The notes beneath the pieces were generated by a model. That model was not told the DNA's origin, did not search any database, and was given only the letters and a program-made list of their open reading frames with translations. Made by a program: the position numbers and the translations under genes. A stretch of 53,511 bases of DNA, taken from NCBI GenBank assembly GCA_018401435.1, contig JAGYJW010000048.1, forward strand, positions 1 to 53,511, given 5' to 3'. Source of the stretch: Deltaproteobacteria bacterium (GTDB lineage: Bacteria > Myxococcota_A > UBA796 > UBA2385). Below, piece after piece: positions 1 through 10,047 of the stretch (the stretch's first letter is position 1; each line of letters starts with the position of its first letter).

Positions 1-1108
1 CCCGGTACCAGCGGGTGAGGCGCTGCAAGGGGGCCACCAGCAGCATCGCGACCCCAGCCGGGCCCAGCCAGGATCGGCCGCCCAGGTCCACCGCGTCCCC
101 CATCCAGTAGAGCCGCGGGCCCAGGCTGAGGGCCGAGAAGGCCGCCGCCCCCAGCAGCCAGGGCCAGCGCCGCCGGTCCAACAGCACCGCGGCGAGGGCC
201 CAGGCCAGCACCCACAGGCCCAGGTAGGCAGTGTGGCTGACGGGGGCCTCTCCGCCGGTAAAGGGGCCCGGCAGCCAGGGATCGCTGAGATCCGCGCCAT
301 GCTGGAGGCCGCCCCGGAAGATGTCGGGCTGGTCTCTGGCGGGCGGCAGGCCGGCGCGGGCCAGGGACCCGGGGAGGTGGTCCTGGCGGTGGGTCTCGAT
401 GGCCCACAGCAGCGGGCTGACCAGCAGGGCGGCGAAGGCGCCGACGGCGAGCAGGCGCAAGGGGGTGCAGGCGCCTGCTCGCCGGGCCGCCGCCAGCGCC
501 GCAACCCCGACTGCCCCATCGAGAATGAGCGCCCAGACCCCATTGTAGGGCCCAGCATAAAAGGCCATTGCCAGGGCCAGCGCGGCGAGCAGGCCGTCGC
601 GGGGGCGGCCGCTGTCGCGGTAACGCAGGAGCAAGGCCAGCTGAATGCCCACCCAGCCCACGCCGAAGCCCTCGCTCATGCCGTCTGCGGCGTTGCCCAG
701 CAGCGTGGGCGAGGCCATGGCCACCGCCGCCCCCAGGGCCGGGCTGCCCCCCAGCCGTTGCGCGAGCAGGGCGCCAGCGACCCCCATCAGCAGCAAGCCC
801 GCCCAGAAGGTGAAGTTGTAGGCGGCGGCCGGCCCCAAGGGCAGCCCAAGGGCGAACCAGGGCAGGTTGGCCGGGTCCACCAGCACCAGCTCGACCCCAT
901 CGGGAAAGGTGAGCAGCGGCGTGCGAATCACCAGGGGGCTGCGGGTGTGCAAGGCGGCCCAGAGGCCCCAGCTGTGGGTGGCGGCCTCCTGGTCGGGGGC
1001 GGCCAGCAGGTGGGTGGTCAGCACCCGGGGCAGGGGCCAGGCCAGGAGCAGGGGCAGCAGGGTCAGGACGGCCACGAGGGCCGCCTTGCCGCGGTTCTCG
1101 GGGCTCAT
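1..1108 (-). CDS. Polytopic membrane protein, partial (C-terminus lies beyond the window start)
   Basis: The frame is open from an ATG at 1108 to the window edge, about 369 codons, so the protein is truncated by the window and not by a stop. It opens with a short charged N-terminus (MSPENRGK) and a hydrophobic segment at residues 9-27. It then alternates hydrophobic stretches such as FWAGLLLMGVAGALLA and LLAALALAMAFYAGP with polar loops. The layout resembles multi-pass glycosyltransferase or YfhO-like membrane proteins, but no diagnostic catalytic motif is visible, so no function is assigned. The start codon overlaps the stop of the upstream PLP-enzyme gene (ATGA), which implies translational coupling. 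The nearby UbiA enzyme hints at a polyprenyl-sugar role, which is inference. Confidence 0.6.
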   Translation of the reverse strand, partial: MSPENRGKAALVAVLTLLPLLLAWPLPRVLTTHLLAAPDQEAATHSWGLWAALHTRSPLVIRTPLLTFPDGVELVLVDPANLPWFALGLPLGPAAAYNFTFWAGLLLMGVAGALLAQRLGGSPALGAAVAMASPTLLGNAADGMSEGFGVGWVGIQLALLLRYRDSGRPRDGLLAALALAMAFYAGPYNGVWALILDGAVGVAALAAARRAGACTPLRLLAVGAFAALLVSPLLWAIETHRQDHLPGSLARAGLPPARDQPDIFRGGLQHGADLSDPWLPGPFTGGEAPVSHTAYLGLWVLAWALAAVLLDRRRWPWLLGAAAFSALSLGPRLYWMGDAVDLGGRSWLGPAGVAMLLVAPLQRLTRWYR

Positions 1109-2184
1109 GGGGGCCCGCCCAGCAAGGCGGCGAGGGCAGGGGGCAGGCGGGGGGCCTCGCCTGTCAACAAGGGGGCGATCGGCCGGCTGCTGGCGGTGTG
1201 AATGAAGATCTGGGGCCCATCCTGGCGGTGGTGCAAGGCTGCGGCCAGGGCGCGGGCCGAATAGGTCTGCTCGATGCCGGCCAGGCCCACCGATCCGCCG
1301 AAGTCGAGCGCGGCCAGCGTGGGGGCGTCCAGGCTGCCATAGCCCGCCCCGGACCAGCGACGGTCCACCACCAGGCCCTCCAGATCGGGCTCCAGATGGG
1401 ATGTCTGGGGCAAGAGGGCCAGGGCCTGGCGGGCCAGCCCCCGCAAGCGGCCCCGCCGGGCGAAGGGCCCAGGGCTCACCTGGATGGCCCACACCGGGAA
1501 GCGTTGACCCGCCAGCCGCAAGCCCAGCCAGACCCCCACCGCGCTGCCGCCGCTGCCCAGGGGCAACAGCAAGCGGACCGGCATGGGAATGAGCCCCTGC
1601 TGTATGTCTTCGGCGATTTCGAGGCCCAGGTCGATGCTGCCCAGCAGGCCCTGCGGGCTGGATCCACCGATGGGCACCGACGCGCAGCCCGCACCCAGGC
1701 GGCGCCCCAGCGCGAGCAGCGCCCCGGGCAGATCCGCGGGGCGGGCCACCGGGATGAGGCTGGCGCATCGGGCGGCCGACAACCGCAGCATCTCTCGGGC
1801 GTGGGCGCTGTCGGGCTGGGGGACGAGCACCGCGTGCACCGCGATGCCCAGATCCGCTGCATAGAGGGCGGTGGCGGCGACATGGTGGGAGCCCGCCGCC
1901 CCGCCGGTGAGCAGCTGGTCCTGACCGAGGGACCGGGCGCGGGCCAGGATGAACTCGAGCTTGCGCACCTTGTTGCCGCCATAGCGCCGCCCCGACTGGT
2001 CCTCACGCTTGACGAAGAGGGCGCCGGACTCCGGCCCGGGCAGCTGCGTCCAGGGCACGGGCCACTGGCCCAGGGCCAGCCGGGGCGGGAGCGGCCCGCC
2101 GACATGCCGCTCCAGCGCGCCCAAGGGCTCAGCCCAGCCCGCGGTGGGGCGCCAGGACCAGGATGGCCACCACGGTGGCCCCAT
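1105..2184 (-). CDS. PLP-dependent D-cysteine desulfhydrase / ACC deaminase family protein
   Basis: The 359-residue product has the layout of the tryptophan-synthase-beta-like fold II family that includes D-cysteine desulfhydrase and 1-aminocyclopropane-1-carboxylate deaminase. The motif GGNKVRKLEF near residue 70 carries the lysine expected to bind pyridoxal phosphate. GGAAGSHH follows as the substrate-loop motif, and LLPLGSGGSAVG near residue 210 is the expected phosphate-binding glycine-rich segment. The likely reaction is alpha,beta-elimination from a small D-amino acid, but substrate cannot be told from sequence alone. The ATG at 2184 lies inside the end of the UbiA gene. A TTG at 2124, just after the UbiA stop, is an equally plausible start because the first 20 residues look non-native. 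The gene ends in an ATGA overlap with the downstream membrane protein. Confidence 0.8.
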   Translation of the reverse strand: MGPPWWPSWSWRPTAGWAEPLGALERHVGGPLPPRLALGQWPVPWTQLPGPESGALFVKREDQSGRRYGGNKVRKLEFILARARSLGQDQLLTGGAAGSHHVAATALYAADLGIAVHAVLVPQPDSAHAREMLRLSAARCASLIPVARPADLPGALLALGRRLGAGCASVPIGGSSPQGLLGSIDLGLEIAEDIQQGLIPMPVRLLLPLGSGGSAVGVWLGLRLAGQRFPVWAIQVSPGPFARRGRLRGLARQALALLPQTSHLEPDLEGLVVDRRWSGAGYGSLDAPTLAALDFGGSVGLAGIEQTYSARALAAALHHRQDGPQIFIHTASSRPIAPLLTGEAPRLPPALAALLGGPP

Positions 2185-3061
2185 AGAGCAGGCCCGTCAA
2201 CAGCATGGGCCAGTCCTTGAACAGGGTCTCTTCGGGCGCCCCGCCTTCGTTCTTGGCCGTCACCAGGTAGATGTACCGGAAGAGGCCATAGAGCACATAG
2301 GGCAGGGTGAGCAGCAGCCAGGGCGTGGGAGAGCCCAGCACCGTGTACAAGGCGTAGCTGATGATGGTGCCCGAGGTGGTGATGGCCTGGAATTCCGAGA
2401 CCATCTCCTCGCTATATTCGGCCAGGATCGCCCGGGTCTGCGTTGCCGAGGCCCGCATCAACGCCAGCTCGCCCCGGCGCTTGTTGAAGCCCAGGAAGAG
2501 GCTCACGAAGGCGGTGCAGAGCAGCAGCCAGGGGCTGATGTTCACGTCGATGGCCACCGCGCCGCCGGCCGCCCGCCAGAGGAAGCCCGCCGAGATGAAC
2601 ATGATGTCGAGGATGACGACATTCTTGAAGAAGAGCGAGTAGCTGATGGTGGTGGTGAAATAGAGCCCGACCACCAGCAGCAGCCAGGGCGACACCGACC
2701 AGGCGATGCCCGCGCCGATGGCCAGCGCCACCACCAGCTCGACATAGGCCAGCGGCAGCGGCAGGCGGCCCGAGGCGATGGGGCGCTTGCGCTTCTTGGG
2801 GTGGTGCCGGTCGGCCTCGGCGTCGCGGGCGTCATTGAGGATGTAGCCGGCGCTGGACACCAGGCTGAAGGCCGCGACCGCGAGCAGGGTCTTCACCCAG
2901 GCTTCGACCTGGGTGAAGTTCATGCTGAAGATGAGCGCTGCCAGCACAAAGACGTTCTTGGCCCACTGCTTGGGGCGCAGGGCCTGGAGCGCGGCCTTCA
3001 GCAGGTCGAAGGGCCCGCGAGGGCCCAGGGGCGGGGCCGGGACCCCTGCTTCGGTCGTCAT
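2129..3061 (-). CDS. UbiA-family prenyltransferase, decaprenyl-phosphate phosphoribosyltransferase-like
   Basis: The 310-residue integral membrane protein has eight or nine hydrophobic segments. The first aspartate-rich motif NDARDAEADR sits at residues 76-85, matching the NDxxDxxxD signature that binds Mg-diphosphate. It is followed by KRKRPIASG, typical of the family. The N-terminal LRPKQWAKNVFV segment is characteristic of the branch that transfers phosphoribose to decaprenyl phosphate, so that reaction is the best guess. The second Asp motif is less clear. The start ATG at 3061 overlaps the stop of the upstream kinase gene (ATGA), so the two are probably cotranscribed. It could instead be another polyprenyl or quinone prenyltransferase. 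Confidence 0.8.
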   Translation of the reverse strand: MTTEAGVPAPPLGPRGPFDLLKAALQALRPKQWAKNVFVLAALIFSMNFTQVEAWVKTLLAVAAFSLVSSAGYILNDARDAEADRHHPKKRKRPIASGRLPLPLAYVELVVALAIGAGIAWSVSPWLLLVVGLYFTTTISYSLFFKNVVILDIMFISAGFLWRAAGGAVAIDVNISPWLLLCTAFVSLFLGFNKRRGELALMRASATQTRAILAEYSEEMVSEFQAITTSGTIISYALYTVLGSPTPWLLLTLPYVLYGLFRYIYLVTAKNEGGAPEETLFKDWPMLLTGLLYGATVVAILVLAPHRGLG

Positions 3062-4958
3062 CGGTCTCCTTCCTGGGCGTCGGCAGCCGGCGCGCCGGCC
3101 CGAAGGTCTACCGCGCGAATCGCGCCCTCGGCCACGTCGATGCGCACGGTCGGGCCATCGGGGTGGGTCGCGCTCATGTCGATGCGGGCATCCCGCGACA
3201 GGGGCAGCCGCAGGGGAGAGCTGCCGGCCACCTGCTTGTCGTTGACGGTCACCCGCACATCGGCGGGCCAGCTCAGCTCGACCTCGGTGGGCGCCGACAC
3301 CGGACGGGGACTGAGGTCTGCCCGCAGCTCGGCAGCCCGCAATCCAAGGAAGTAGCCCACCAGCAGCACCATCACGGTCACGACCGCGCCCGAGACCAGC
3401 CAGGCCAGCTGCGCCACCCGCCGGCCGGGGGCCGGGCGGCGGCCTCGGGGTGGGCAGGGGCGCCCGGCGGCCAGGGCGCCCTTCGGCGCGGCCGGCGGCG
3501 GCAGCGGGGCCTGGGGCGGGGCCGGGCGCTGGAGCGGGCGCGCTCTTGCGCCGCCGGTTCAGCTCTTCGGGGCGCGGCGGGCGTCGCCGACCCACATGGA
3601 CCTCGGGCGGCGCCTCGGGATCGGGCAGCTCCAGGTCCTCGTCGTCGGTGGCGGCGGCGCGGGCCCCGGCCTTGGCCTCGTCGTGAATGCGCGTGGGGCC
3701 ATCGCCCCAGGCGCTGGGATCGTCCGTCAGCGGATTGCGCCGGATCACCGTGCTCTCTTCGCCGCCCCCTTCGCCGGGCCGCCGGCGCCGGGGGCAGTTC
3801 GGGCAGGCTGTCGAGCATCTCGCTGGCGCGGCGGGCCAGGCTGTCGGGGCGCGCATCGGCCGCTTGCGGCGGCGGCGGGGGCGCGGCGGGCGGGGGCGCT
3901 TGCCGCCGTCGATGGTGAAGCGCGGACCGGGCTCCTTGGGGGCGGTCCCCGGTGGCCGGGTCTTCCGCCGACTCTCGCGGGGCCACCACCGGCGGGCCCG
4001 GGCTGGCCTCATCGGGGGAGGCGCTGTCCTCCAGCTTCTTGAGAAAGGCCGCCAGTCGGGCATTGGACACCACAAAGCCCGCCCCGTGGATGAAGGCGTC
4101 CAGGGCCTCCTTCATGGCGGTGGCAGAGGGGTAGCGGCGGCTGGGGTCGGCCTGCAGGGCGCGTTGCACCACCTGCTCGACCTGGACGGGGATGTCGGGG
4201 TTGAGGCTGGAGGGCGGGTCGGTGTCGGCCAGGCGGATGGCTTCGAGGGTGGCAGCCTCGCTGCGTCGGCGGAAGGGGTGCTGCCCGGTGAGCATCTCGT
4301 AGAGGGCGACTCCGCAGGCGAAGAGGTCGCTGCGCTGGTCGGCCGGGCGGCCGTCGGCCTGCTCGGGCGAAAGGTAGTCAAAGCGCCCCTTGACCACCCC
4401 CGCCACCGTCTCCAGGCCCCGAATGCTGCTGCGGGCGATGCCGAAGTCGGTGAGCTTGACCTCGCCCTGCTTGCTGATCAGCACGTTGCTGGGCGTGATG
4501 TCGCGGTGAACAAGGTTCAGGTGGGTCTCGCGCCCGCCCTGGCTGACCACCCGGTTGTGCGCATATTCCAGGGCCTTGAGCATCTCGATGGCGATGAAGA
4601 CGGCCTCGGGCAGCGGCAAGGTGATGCCTTTGTCCCGGCAATGCTGCAAGACCCGGGCCAGATCCGGCCCGTCCACGAATTCCATCACCAGGTAGAGCTG
4701 CCCGTCCTGTTCGCCCATCTCGTTGATGACGACGATGTTGGCGTGGTTGAGCAGCCCGCCGATCTTGGCCTCTTCGACCAGCAGATCGGTGTAGTCGCCG
4801 TGCCCGCTGAGGTGCGGGCGCACCCGCTTGATGGCCCAGCTGCGCTGAAAGCCGCCGATACCGTCCAGGCGCGCCCGGAAGATGTCCGCCATGCCGCCTT
4901 CGGCGATGCGCTCGACGACGCGGTACCGACCGAAGGACTTGGGGAGGACCTCTGCCAC
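3058..4958 (-). CDS. Membrane-anchored Ser/Thr protein kinase with PEGA-like C-terminus, frame broken
   Basis: The N-terminal part is a complete Hanks-type kinase: glycine loop AEGGMADIF, ATP-binding lysine in WAIKRV, catalytic loop VHRDITPSN, DFG in LTDFGIAR and activation-segment YLSPEQ. A low-complexity linker rich in Pro, Arg and Asp follows, then one membrane segment (WLVSGAVVTVMVLLVGYFLG) and a small PEGA-like domain ending at the stop at 3058. These parts lie in different frames: changes occur near 3940-3950, 3875-3900, 3760-3795 and 3420-3540, mostly at G/C runs. I read them as sequence errors rather than decay, because both flanks keep normal coding character. The GTG at 4958 has GGAG upstream and is preferred over the in-frame GTG at 5015. 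The membrane anchor faces the kinase to the cytoplasm and the PEGA-like part outward. Confidence 0.75.
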
Positions 4959-5042
4959 GGGGCGCGCTCCGATCGAAGAAAGGCAGGGCCTAACCGGCGG
5001 CAGCCCGAGGCTCACCCCTGCGGGACAACACGGGGGTGCCGG

Positions 5043-8000
5043 CTACCAGCCCTCCTCGCGGGCGAGGGCGGTGTAGAAGGCGTGGTCCACGTCTCGGGCC
5101 CGGGCGCGAAGCTGCCGCACCAGGGGGCCCACATGCTCGCCCCGCAGGCGCCGCCGGATGGCGTCCAGGTGCAGGGCGCCCAGGTAAAGGTGCACCCAGC
5201 GGCTCTTCCGGGTGTCTTGTAGCAGGGGCGCATAGTCGGCATCCGAGACCGCCCGGGCGGCCCCTGCGACCAGGCGGGCGAACTGGGCGACCTCGGTGCT
5301 CTCCCCGTCCCGGGCCCGCCGGTGGAGATCCTCCGCCAGGGTCCAGGCCTGCTCGTAGCGCCCGCTGATCAGCAGCAGGCGGGCGCGCTCGGCCTCCACC
5401 ACGAAGCCGGCATGCCCGGTTCGGGGCTCTTCGGTGGCCCGCAGGGCGCCGTCCAGATCTCCGCGGTACCACAGCCAGCGCGCGAGCACCGCCGGCCAGT
5501 GGTCCAACTCGCTGTGGGCCCCGTCGGCGCCATAGCCCTGCAGGGCGCGGCGAGCCTCGCTGTGATCGAAGCGCTGGAGCGCAGCTTCGAGGACCAAGGT
5601 CCAGGTTTCGGCCAACAGGCGGCCCAGGCCCAGCGCCTGGGCGGCGGTGGCGGCCTCGTCCAGCAGCGGGCGGCCGGCCCCCAGGTCTCCCAGCTCGACG
5701 GCCAGGCGGGCCTGCAGGTTCAGGCAGACGGCTGCAATCACCGGGTCGCGGTGGCGGGGCTGCACGGCGCGGCAGCGGGCGGCGGCCTCTGCGGCCCGGC
5801 CCCGGTTGCCCATGTGGAAGTGGGCGATGGCGAGGTTGGCCAGCATGGCGCCTTCGCCACGGGGCAGCCGGCCTCTTGCAGCGGCGGGCCATCGCGTCAC
5901 AAACCCGCGCGGCCTCGGCCAGCTGGCCGGTGTAGATCAAGCCAGCCGACAGGGTGGTGGCGACGTTGACCTCTGCCTGGGTGAGGGGCACATCGGCCTC
6001 GGCCAGGCCCACATCCGGCGGCTCGGCGCTGGTCGCCTCGCTGGCCCGGGCCGAAGCCTCGCGGGCCATGCGCAGGGCCTCGCGACAGTCCTCGACCGCG
6101 CCGGGCGGGTCGCCGCTGGCCAGCCGGGCCAGGGCCACCTCGCGCAGCATCGCGGCGGCGAGGGCGGGCTGGGTGGGGGCCAGGGCGTTGGCCCAGCGGC
6201 GGCCCTGGGCGATGGCCTGTCCGCGGTCGGCGCCCCGGGCGTCGTGCATCAGCAGCAGATAGCCCGCCATGCCCCGCTCTTCGGCGTTGTTGGCCTGGCG
6301 CCCCAGCGCCTTGATGGCCTCGCGTTGCACCCGCCCCGGCCGCAGCTCGGCGTCGGCATAGAGCCGGGCGAACTGGCTGAAGAAGTCGGTGCCGGGCCCA
6401 AAGTGCAGGCTCTGCAGGTGGTTCCAACGATCGACCTCGCCGGGGTTGCCGCGGTCCAGCTGCAGGCGCATCGCGGCGGACAGGGCGGCCGGCGTGGGGC
6501 GGCCGGCGCGGATCAGGTGGCTGGCCACCCGCAGCGCCCGCCCGGCTCGTGGCTGGCCGCTGCCACGCCTCCGCGGCGGCGGCGTGGGCCAGCTCTGGGC
6601 GCAGCAAGGCCGCGCGGGCGATGCGCCGGCTGCCCCGATCGGCGAAGGCGAGGCGCTGTTCGGGCAGCACATCGTCGGTGTCGTCCAGGCGGCGCCCGCG
6701 GTCGAAGAGCCCGCTGGTCTCGGTCACCTCGTCGTCGCCATCCGCGCTGGCGCCGGGGCTGCGGGTGGGCAGGCCCGGACCCTGGCGGGCGACCAGGTGA
6801 CCGGCCAACAGCAGGCGGTCCACATCCGGGGCCAGGGCCCGTGCGACGGCGTAGGGGAAGGGCTCATCGAGGATGGAGAGTTGGATGAGGCCCTGGCTGG
6901 GAATGCTCACGGGGCCCACATCTCCGCGCCACCGCGCCAGGGCGCGCCAGGCCCGGGCGCAGCTGTCGAGGGGGCTGCCCAGGGCCTCGGGCTCGGGCCA
7001 GAGACCCGGCGGCAGGATGTCGGGCAGCACCGCGCGCTCACTGGCCGCGCTCCAGTCGGGCGGGCTGATCTGGGGCAGGCCGGCCACGGGCCCCCGGGCG
7101 GTGGCCCACAGCAGGATGGACTCGGGCAGCTCTCGGGCCAGGGCCCGCAAGATGGGCGCGCTGCCGGCGTCCGCGTCGTCGATCTCCCAGAGGACCACGG
7201 CGATGGGGGCCGCCCGCTGCAGCACCGCAAGCAAGGCCCGCGCCGCCACCTCGGGGTCGGGCAGGGCCTGGGCAACGGTAGCCACCTTGACCGGCAGCTC
7301 GGGCCAGATGGCCTTGAGCAGGCCGGCTTCGGGGCCTGCGAGACCCGCGCGAGTCTCGGCGTCCTGTTCGGCGAAGAGCTCCGCCAGCAGGTCGCGCAAG
7401 GCGCCATAGGGGCGGTCGGCCTCGCAGCGCCCGGCGATGGAGCGGTAGCCCTTGCGGTACCAGCCCCACCGGGCCTCCTGGATCAGCCGGCGGCGGCCGC
7501 TGCCCATTCGGCCCACCACTGCGGCGCTCTTGGACAGAAGGGGCGCGGGGTCGCCGGCATAGGCGGCGGGGGAGGGCCAGGGCACCGGCGCGAGGCTGTC
7601 GCCCACCGCGATGGCCGCCAGGATGGCCTCCGCCTCTTCTGCCGACAGCCGAGAGGCCGGGTCCAAGGCCAGTAGCCGGTCGATCAACCAGCAGAAGGCC
7701 AGGGGCATGTCGGGCCCCAGGGTGGCCAGGGTGGGTCGCGGCCGCCCGGGCTTCCAGCGCCCGGGATGACCGCCCACCAGGGCCTGGTGCAGGGTGACCC
7801 CCAAGGCATAGGCGTCTACCCGGTGGTCGTGGGGCAGGCCCACCCGCTGTTCCGGGGCCATATAGGCGACGGTGCCCGCCCGGGTGTCGCTGCTGTCCTG
7901 GCCGGCGCCAAAGCGGGCCGTGCCAAAGTCCAGCACCGTCGCCCGGCCGTGCTCGTCCACCATGATGTTGGCGGGCTTGATGTCGCGGTGGGCCAGCCGC

Positions 8001-8383
8001 AGGCGGTGCACCGAGGCCAGGGCCCGCGCGACCTGGGCGCCGGCATTGGCCGCCCGGCTCACCCGATCGGAGAGATCGACGCCCTGCTGCACATAGGCGT
8101 CAAAGGCCTGACCCCGGGCCACGTCCATGGTGAAGAAGACATAGCCCTGGTCGGCGCCGGCATCGAGCACGCGCACCACGCCGGGAAGACGCAGGGTGCG
8201 CAGCTTCTCGAACTCCTGGCGGAAGCTCTGTTCCTCGTCGTCGCCGCGGCGGGGGCAGGCCTTGAGCGCGACCTCGCGGCCCTTGGTGTCCTTGGCCAGC
8301 CAGACCTGCCCGCTCGCCCCAAAGCCGAGCAGGTGCTCCAGGCGATAGGAGCGCAGGGTGAGGCCGGGCTGCAGCGGGCGCAT
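5043..8383 (-). CDS. Ser/Thr protein kinase fused to ATPase-like and TPR regions (PknK-like), frame broken
   Basis: This is a protein of about 1,110 residues. The kinase domain occupies residues 1-280, with glycine loop GFGASGQVW, lysine in VALKACP, catalytic loop AHRDIKPAN, DFG in VLDFGTAR and YMAPEQ. A STAND/AAA-like segment follows with a degenerate P-loop (GRMGSGRR, no Walker lysine) and a Walker-B-like VVLWEIDDAD. The C-terminal half is helical and TPR-like. The architecture matches signalling kinases of the PknK/MalT-like type seen in myxobacteria. The frame changes near 6540 and 5880, but coding character continues on each side, so the gene is annotated as one. The ATG at 8383 is preceded by TTGGAG at good spacing. 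A missing Walker lysine suggests that the ATPase part may bind nucleotide poorly. Confidence 0.75.
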
Positions 8384-8434
8384 CGGACTCCAAGCGGCGT
8401 GCCGACCCCGCTATCCCGTCCGGCGCCCCTCGGG

Positions 8435-10027
8435 TCAGGCCTGCTGGAGCATGCGCCGCGCGATGAGGGTGCCGCAGGCCATGGTGGTGAGCTGCGGGTT
8501 CACGCCGATGCTGGTGGGAAAGATGCTGGCGTCGGCGATGAAGAGGCCCGGAATGCCGTGGGCTTCTGCAAAAGGGTTGATCACGCTGGAGGCGGGATCG
8601 GTGCCCATGCGGCAGCTGGACATGGGGTGGGCCGAGTACATCACCAGGTCGGTGACCACGCGATCGGCCAGGGCGTCGGCAAATTCATTGACGCTGCGGT
8701 AGCGGCCCAGGCCGAAGATGGGCGCGGTGATCTCATAGGCGCCGCCGGCCATGAGCACCTTTGCGGACTCGATCAGGCCGGCCTTGGCCCGGTCGAGGTC
8801 GGTGGGGGCGAAGTCATAGGTGATGTCGGCCCGGCCATCTGCGGTGGCCCGCACCCGCCCGCTGCCCTTGTCGCTCACCAGCACGATGAGCCCGCAGAGG
8901 TGGGGCAGCATGTCCAGGCCCGCCTGCAGGCGGTCGCCGATGAAGCCGGCGGCCGTCAGGCAGACCTCGGGGGGGGCGGTGAAGGTGTGCGGAAGCACGC
9001 CCGGCAGGTCGGGGTGGTGGAAGAAGGCGCCCTGGGTGGCCCCCTTCCACAGCTCGATCACCTCTTCGGCCACCCCAAGGACGGCGCTGCCGGGGTGGAT
9101 GTGCAGGCCCTCGCCCACCGCGGGGCCCATGCGTTGGGCCAGGCCGGCATGCCAGAGCAGCCGGGGGGTGCCGATGGCGCCAGCCGACAGGATCACCCGG
9201 GGGGCCCGCACCACCACCTCGCCCCCCGCGGCGCCGGTGTCGGGGTGGTAGGCCCGCCCCCGCACGCCCACCGCGCGGCCGCCCTCCACCAGCACCTCGG
9301 TGATCTTGGTATCGGCCTGAATCAAGGCGCCCGCATTGACCGCGCGTGGCAGAAAGGTCAGGTTCGTGCTGGCCTTTCCCATGGTTGGGCAACCGTAGTT
9401 GCAGATGCCGCAGCCCTTGCAGCCCGGGGTGCTGCGGGGGGCCATGCCGCCTTCGAGGCCCAAGGCGTCGATGCCCCGCTTGATCAGCAGGTTGTTGCCC
9501 CCGGCGATCTCTTCGGGGGTGATGCAAACGCCCACGATCTCGGAGACCTCGTCGAGGGCCTCCCCCACGTTGCTCAGGCCCCAGAAGGGGTCGGAGAGGA
9601 CGTCTTCCCACTCTTGCAGGACGGCGTCGGGGGTGCGAAAGCTCAGGGCGGAGTTGATGAGCGTGCCACCGCCCACGCCGCGCCCGGCTGCCACCGGGAA
9701 CATGGACTGGCCGCGGGCGACCATCGCGCCGCCCTCTTGCATGTGGTAGCGCGCGGTATTGGCCTGGTTGGGCCGGAAGCGGCTTTGGGGGGGGCCCTCC
9801 TCCAATACCACGACCTTGAGCCCGCCCTCGGCCAGCACCCGGGCCGCGCTGGCGCCGCCGGGCCCGCTGCCCACGATGACCACGTCGCAGGTCAGCTCTC
9901 GGCCGGCGCCCACGGCGTCAAAGCCGTCGGCGTGGCAGGGGGCGAAGATCACCGACGGGCCGGGGGCCGGGTAGGCGGGGATGCGGGGGGCGGAGGAGAG
10001 ACCGGCACCGGTCGCGGGGTCGGACAT
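8435..10027 (-). CDS. FAD-dependent GMC-family oxidoreductase
   Basis: The 530-residue protein begins about 45 residues before a Rossmann FAD-binding motif (VVIVGSGPGGASAA). It continues with the GMC signature around GRGVGGGTLINSA. A cysteine cluster, CKGCGICNYGC, lies near residue 205. The C-terminal HPMSSCRMG motif holds the catalytic histidine region, and GVNPQLTTMACGTLIA ends the flavin domain. GMC enzymes oxidise alcohols or sugars and pass electrons to a quinone, cytochrome or oxygen. The neighbouring Tat-exported small subunit suggests an exported gluconate-2-dehydrogenase-like complex. This subunit shows no Tat signal of its own, so co-export is inferred. The ATG at 10027 begins 20 bases after the stop of the upstream subunit gene. 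Substrate is unknown. Confidence 0.85.
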   Translation of the reverse strand: MSDPATGAGLSSAPRIPAYPAPGPSVIFAPCHADGFDAVGAGRELTCDVVIVGSGPGGASAARVLAEGGLKVVVLEEGPPQSRFRPNQANTARYHMQEGGAMVARGQSMFPVAAGRGVGGGTLINSALSFRTPDAVLQEWEDVLSDPFWGLSNVGEALDEVSEIVGVCITPEEIAGGNNLLIKRGIDALGLEGGMAPRSTPGCKGCGICNYGCPTMGKASTNLTFLPRAVNAGALIQADTKITEVLVEGGRAVGVRGRAYHPDTGAAGGEVVVRAPRVILSAGAIGTPRLLWHAGLAQRMGPAVGEGLHIHPGSAVLGVAEEVIELWKGATQGAFFHHPDLPGVLPHTFTAPPEVCLTAAGFIGDRLQAGLDMLPHLCGLIVLVSDKGSGRVRATADGRADITYDFAPTDLDRAKAGLIESAKVLMAGGAYEITAPIFGLGRYRSVNEFADALADRVVTDLVMYSAHPMSSCRMGTDPASSVINPFAEAHGIPGLFIADASIFPTSIGVNPQLTTMACGTLIARRMLQQA

Positions 10028-10047
10028 GGGTCGTCCAGCAGGGAGCG

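Noticed and set aside
3420..3970. Programmed ribosomal frameshifting in the first kinase
   Set aside because: At least four shifts in both directions within 550 bases, at plain G/C runs, do not fit a programmed site.
3058..8383. Pseudogene status for the two kinases
   Set aside because: The kinase domains and tails keep their conserved motifs on both sides of each break, and the breaks fall at homopolymers, so error is likelier than decay.
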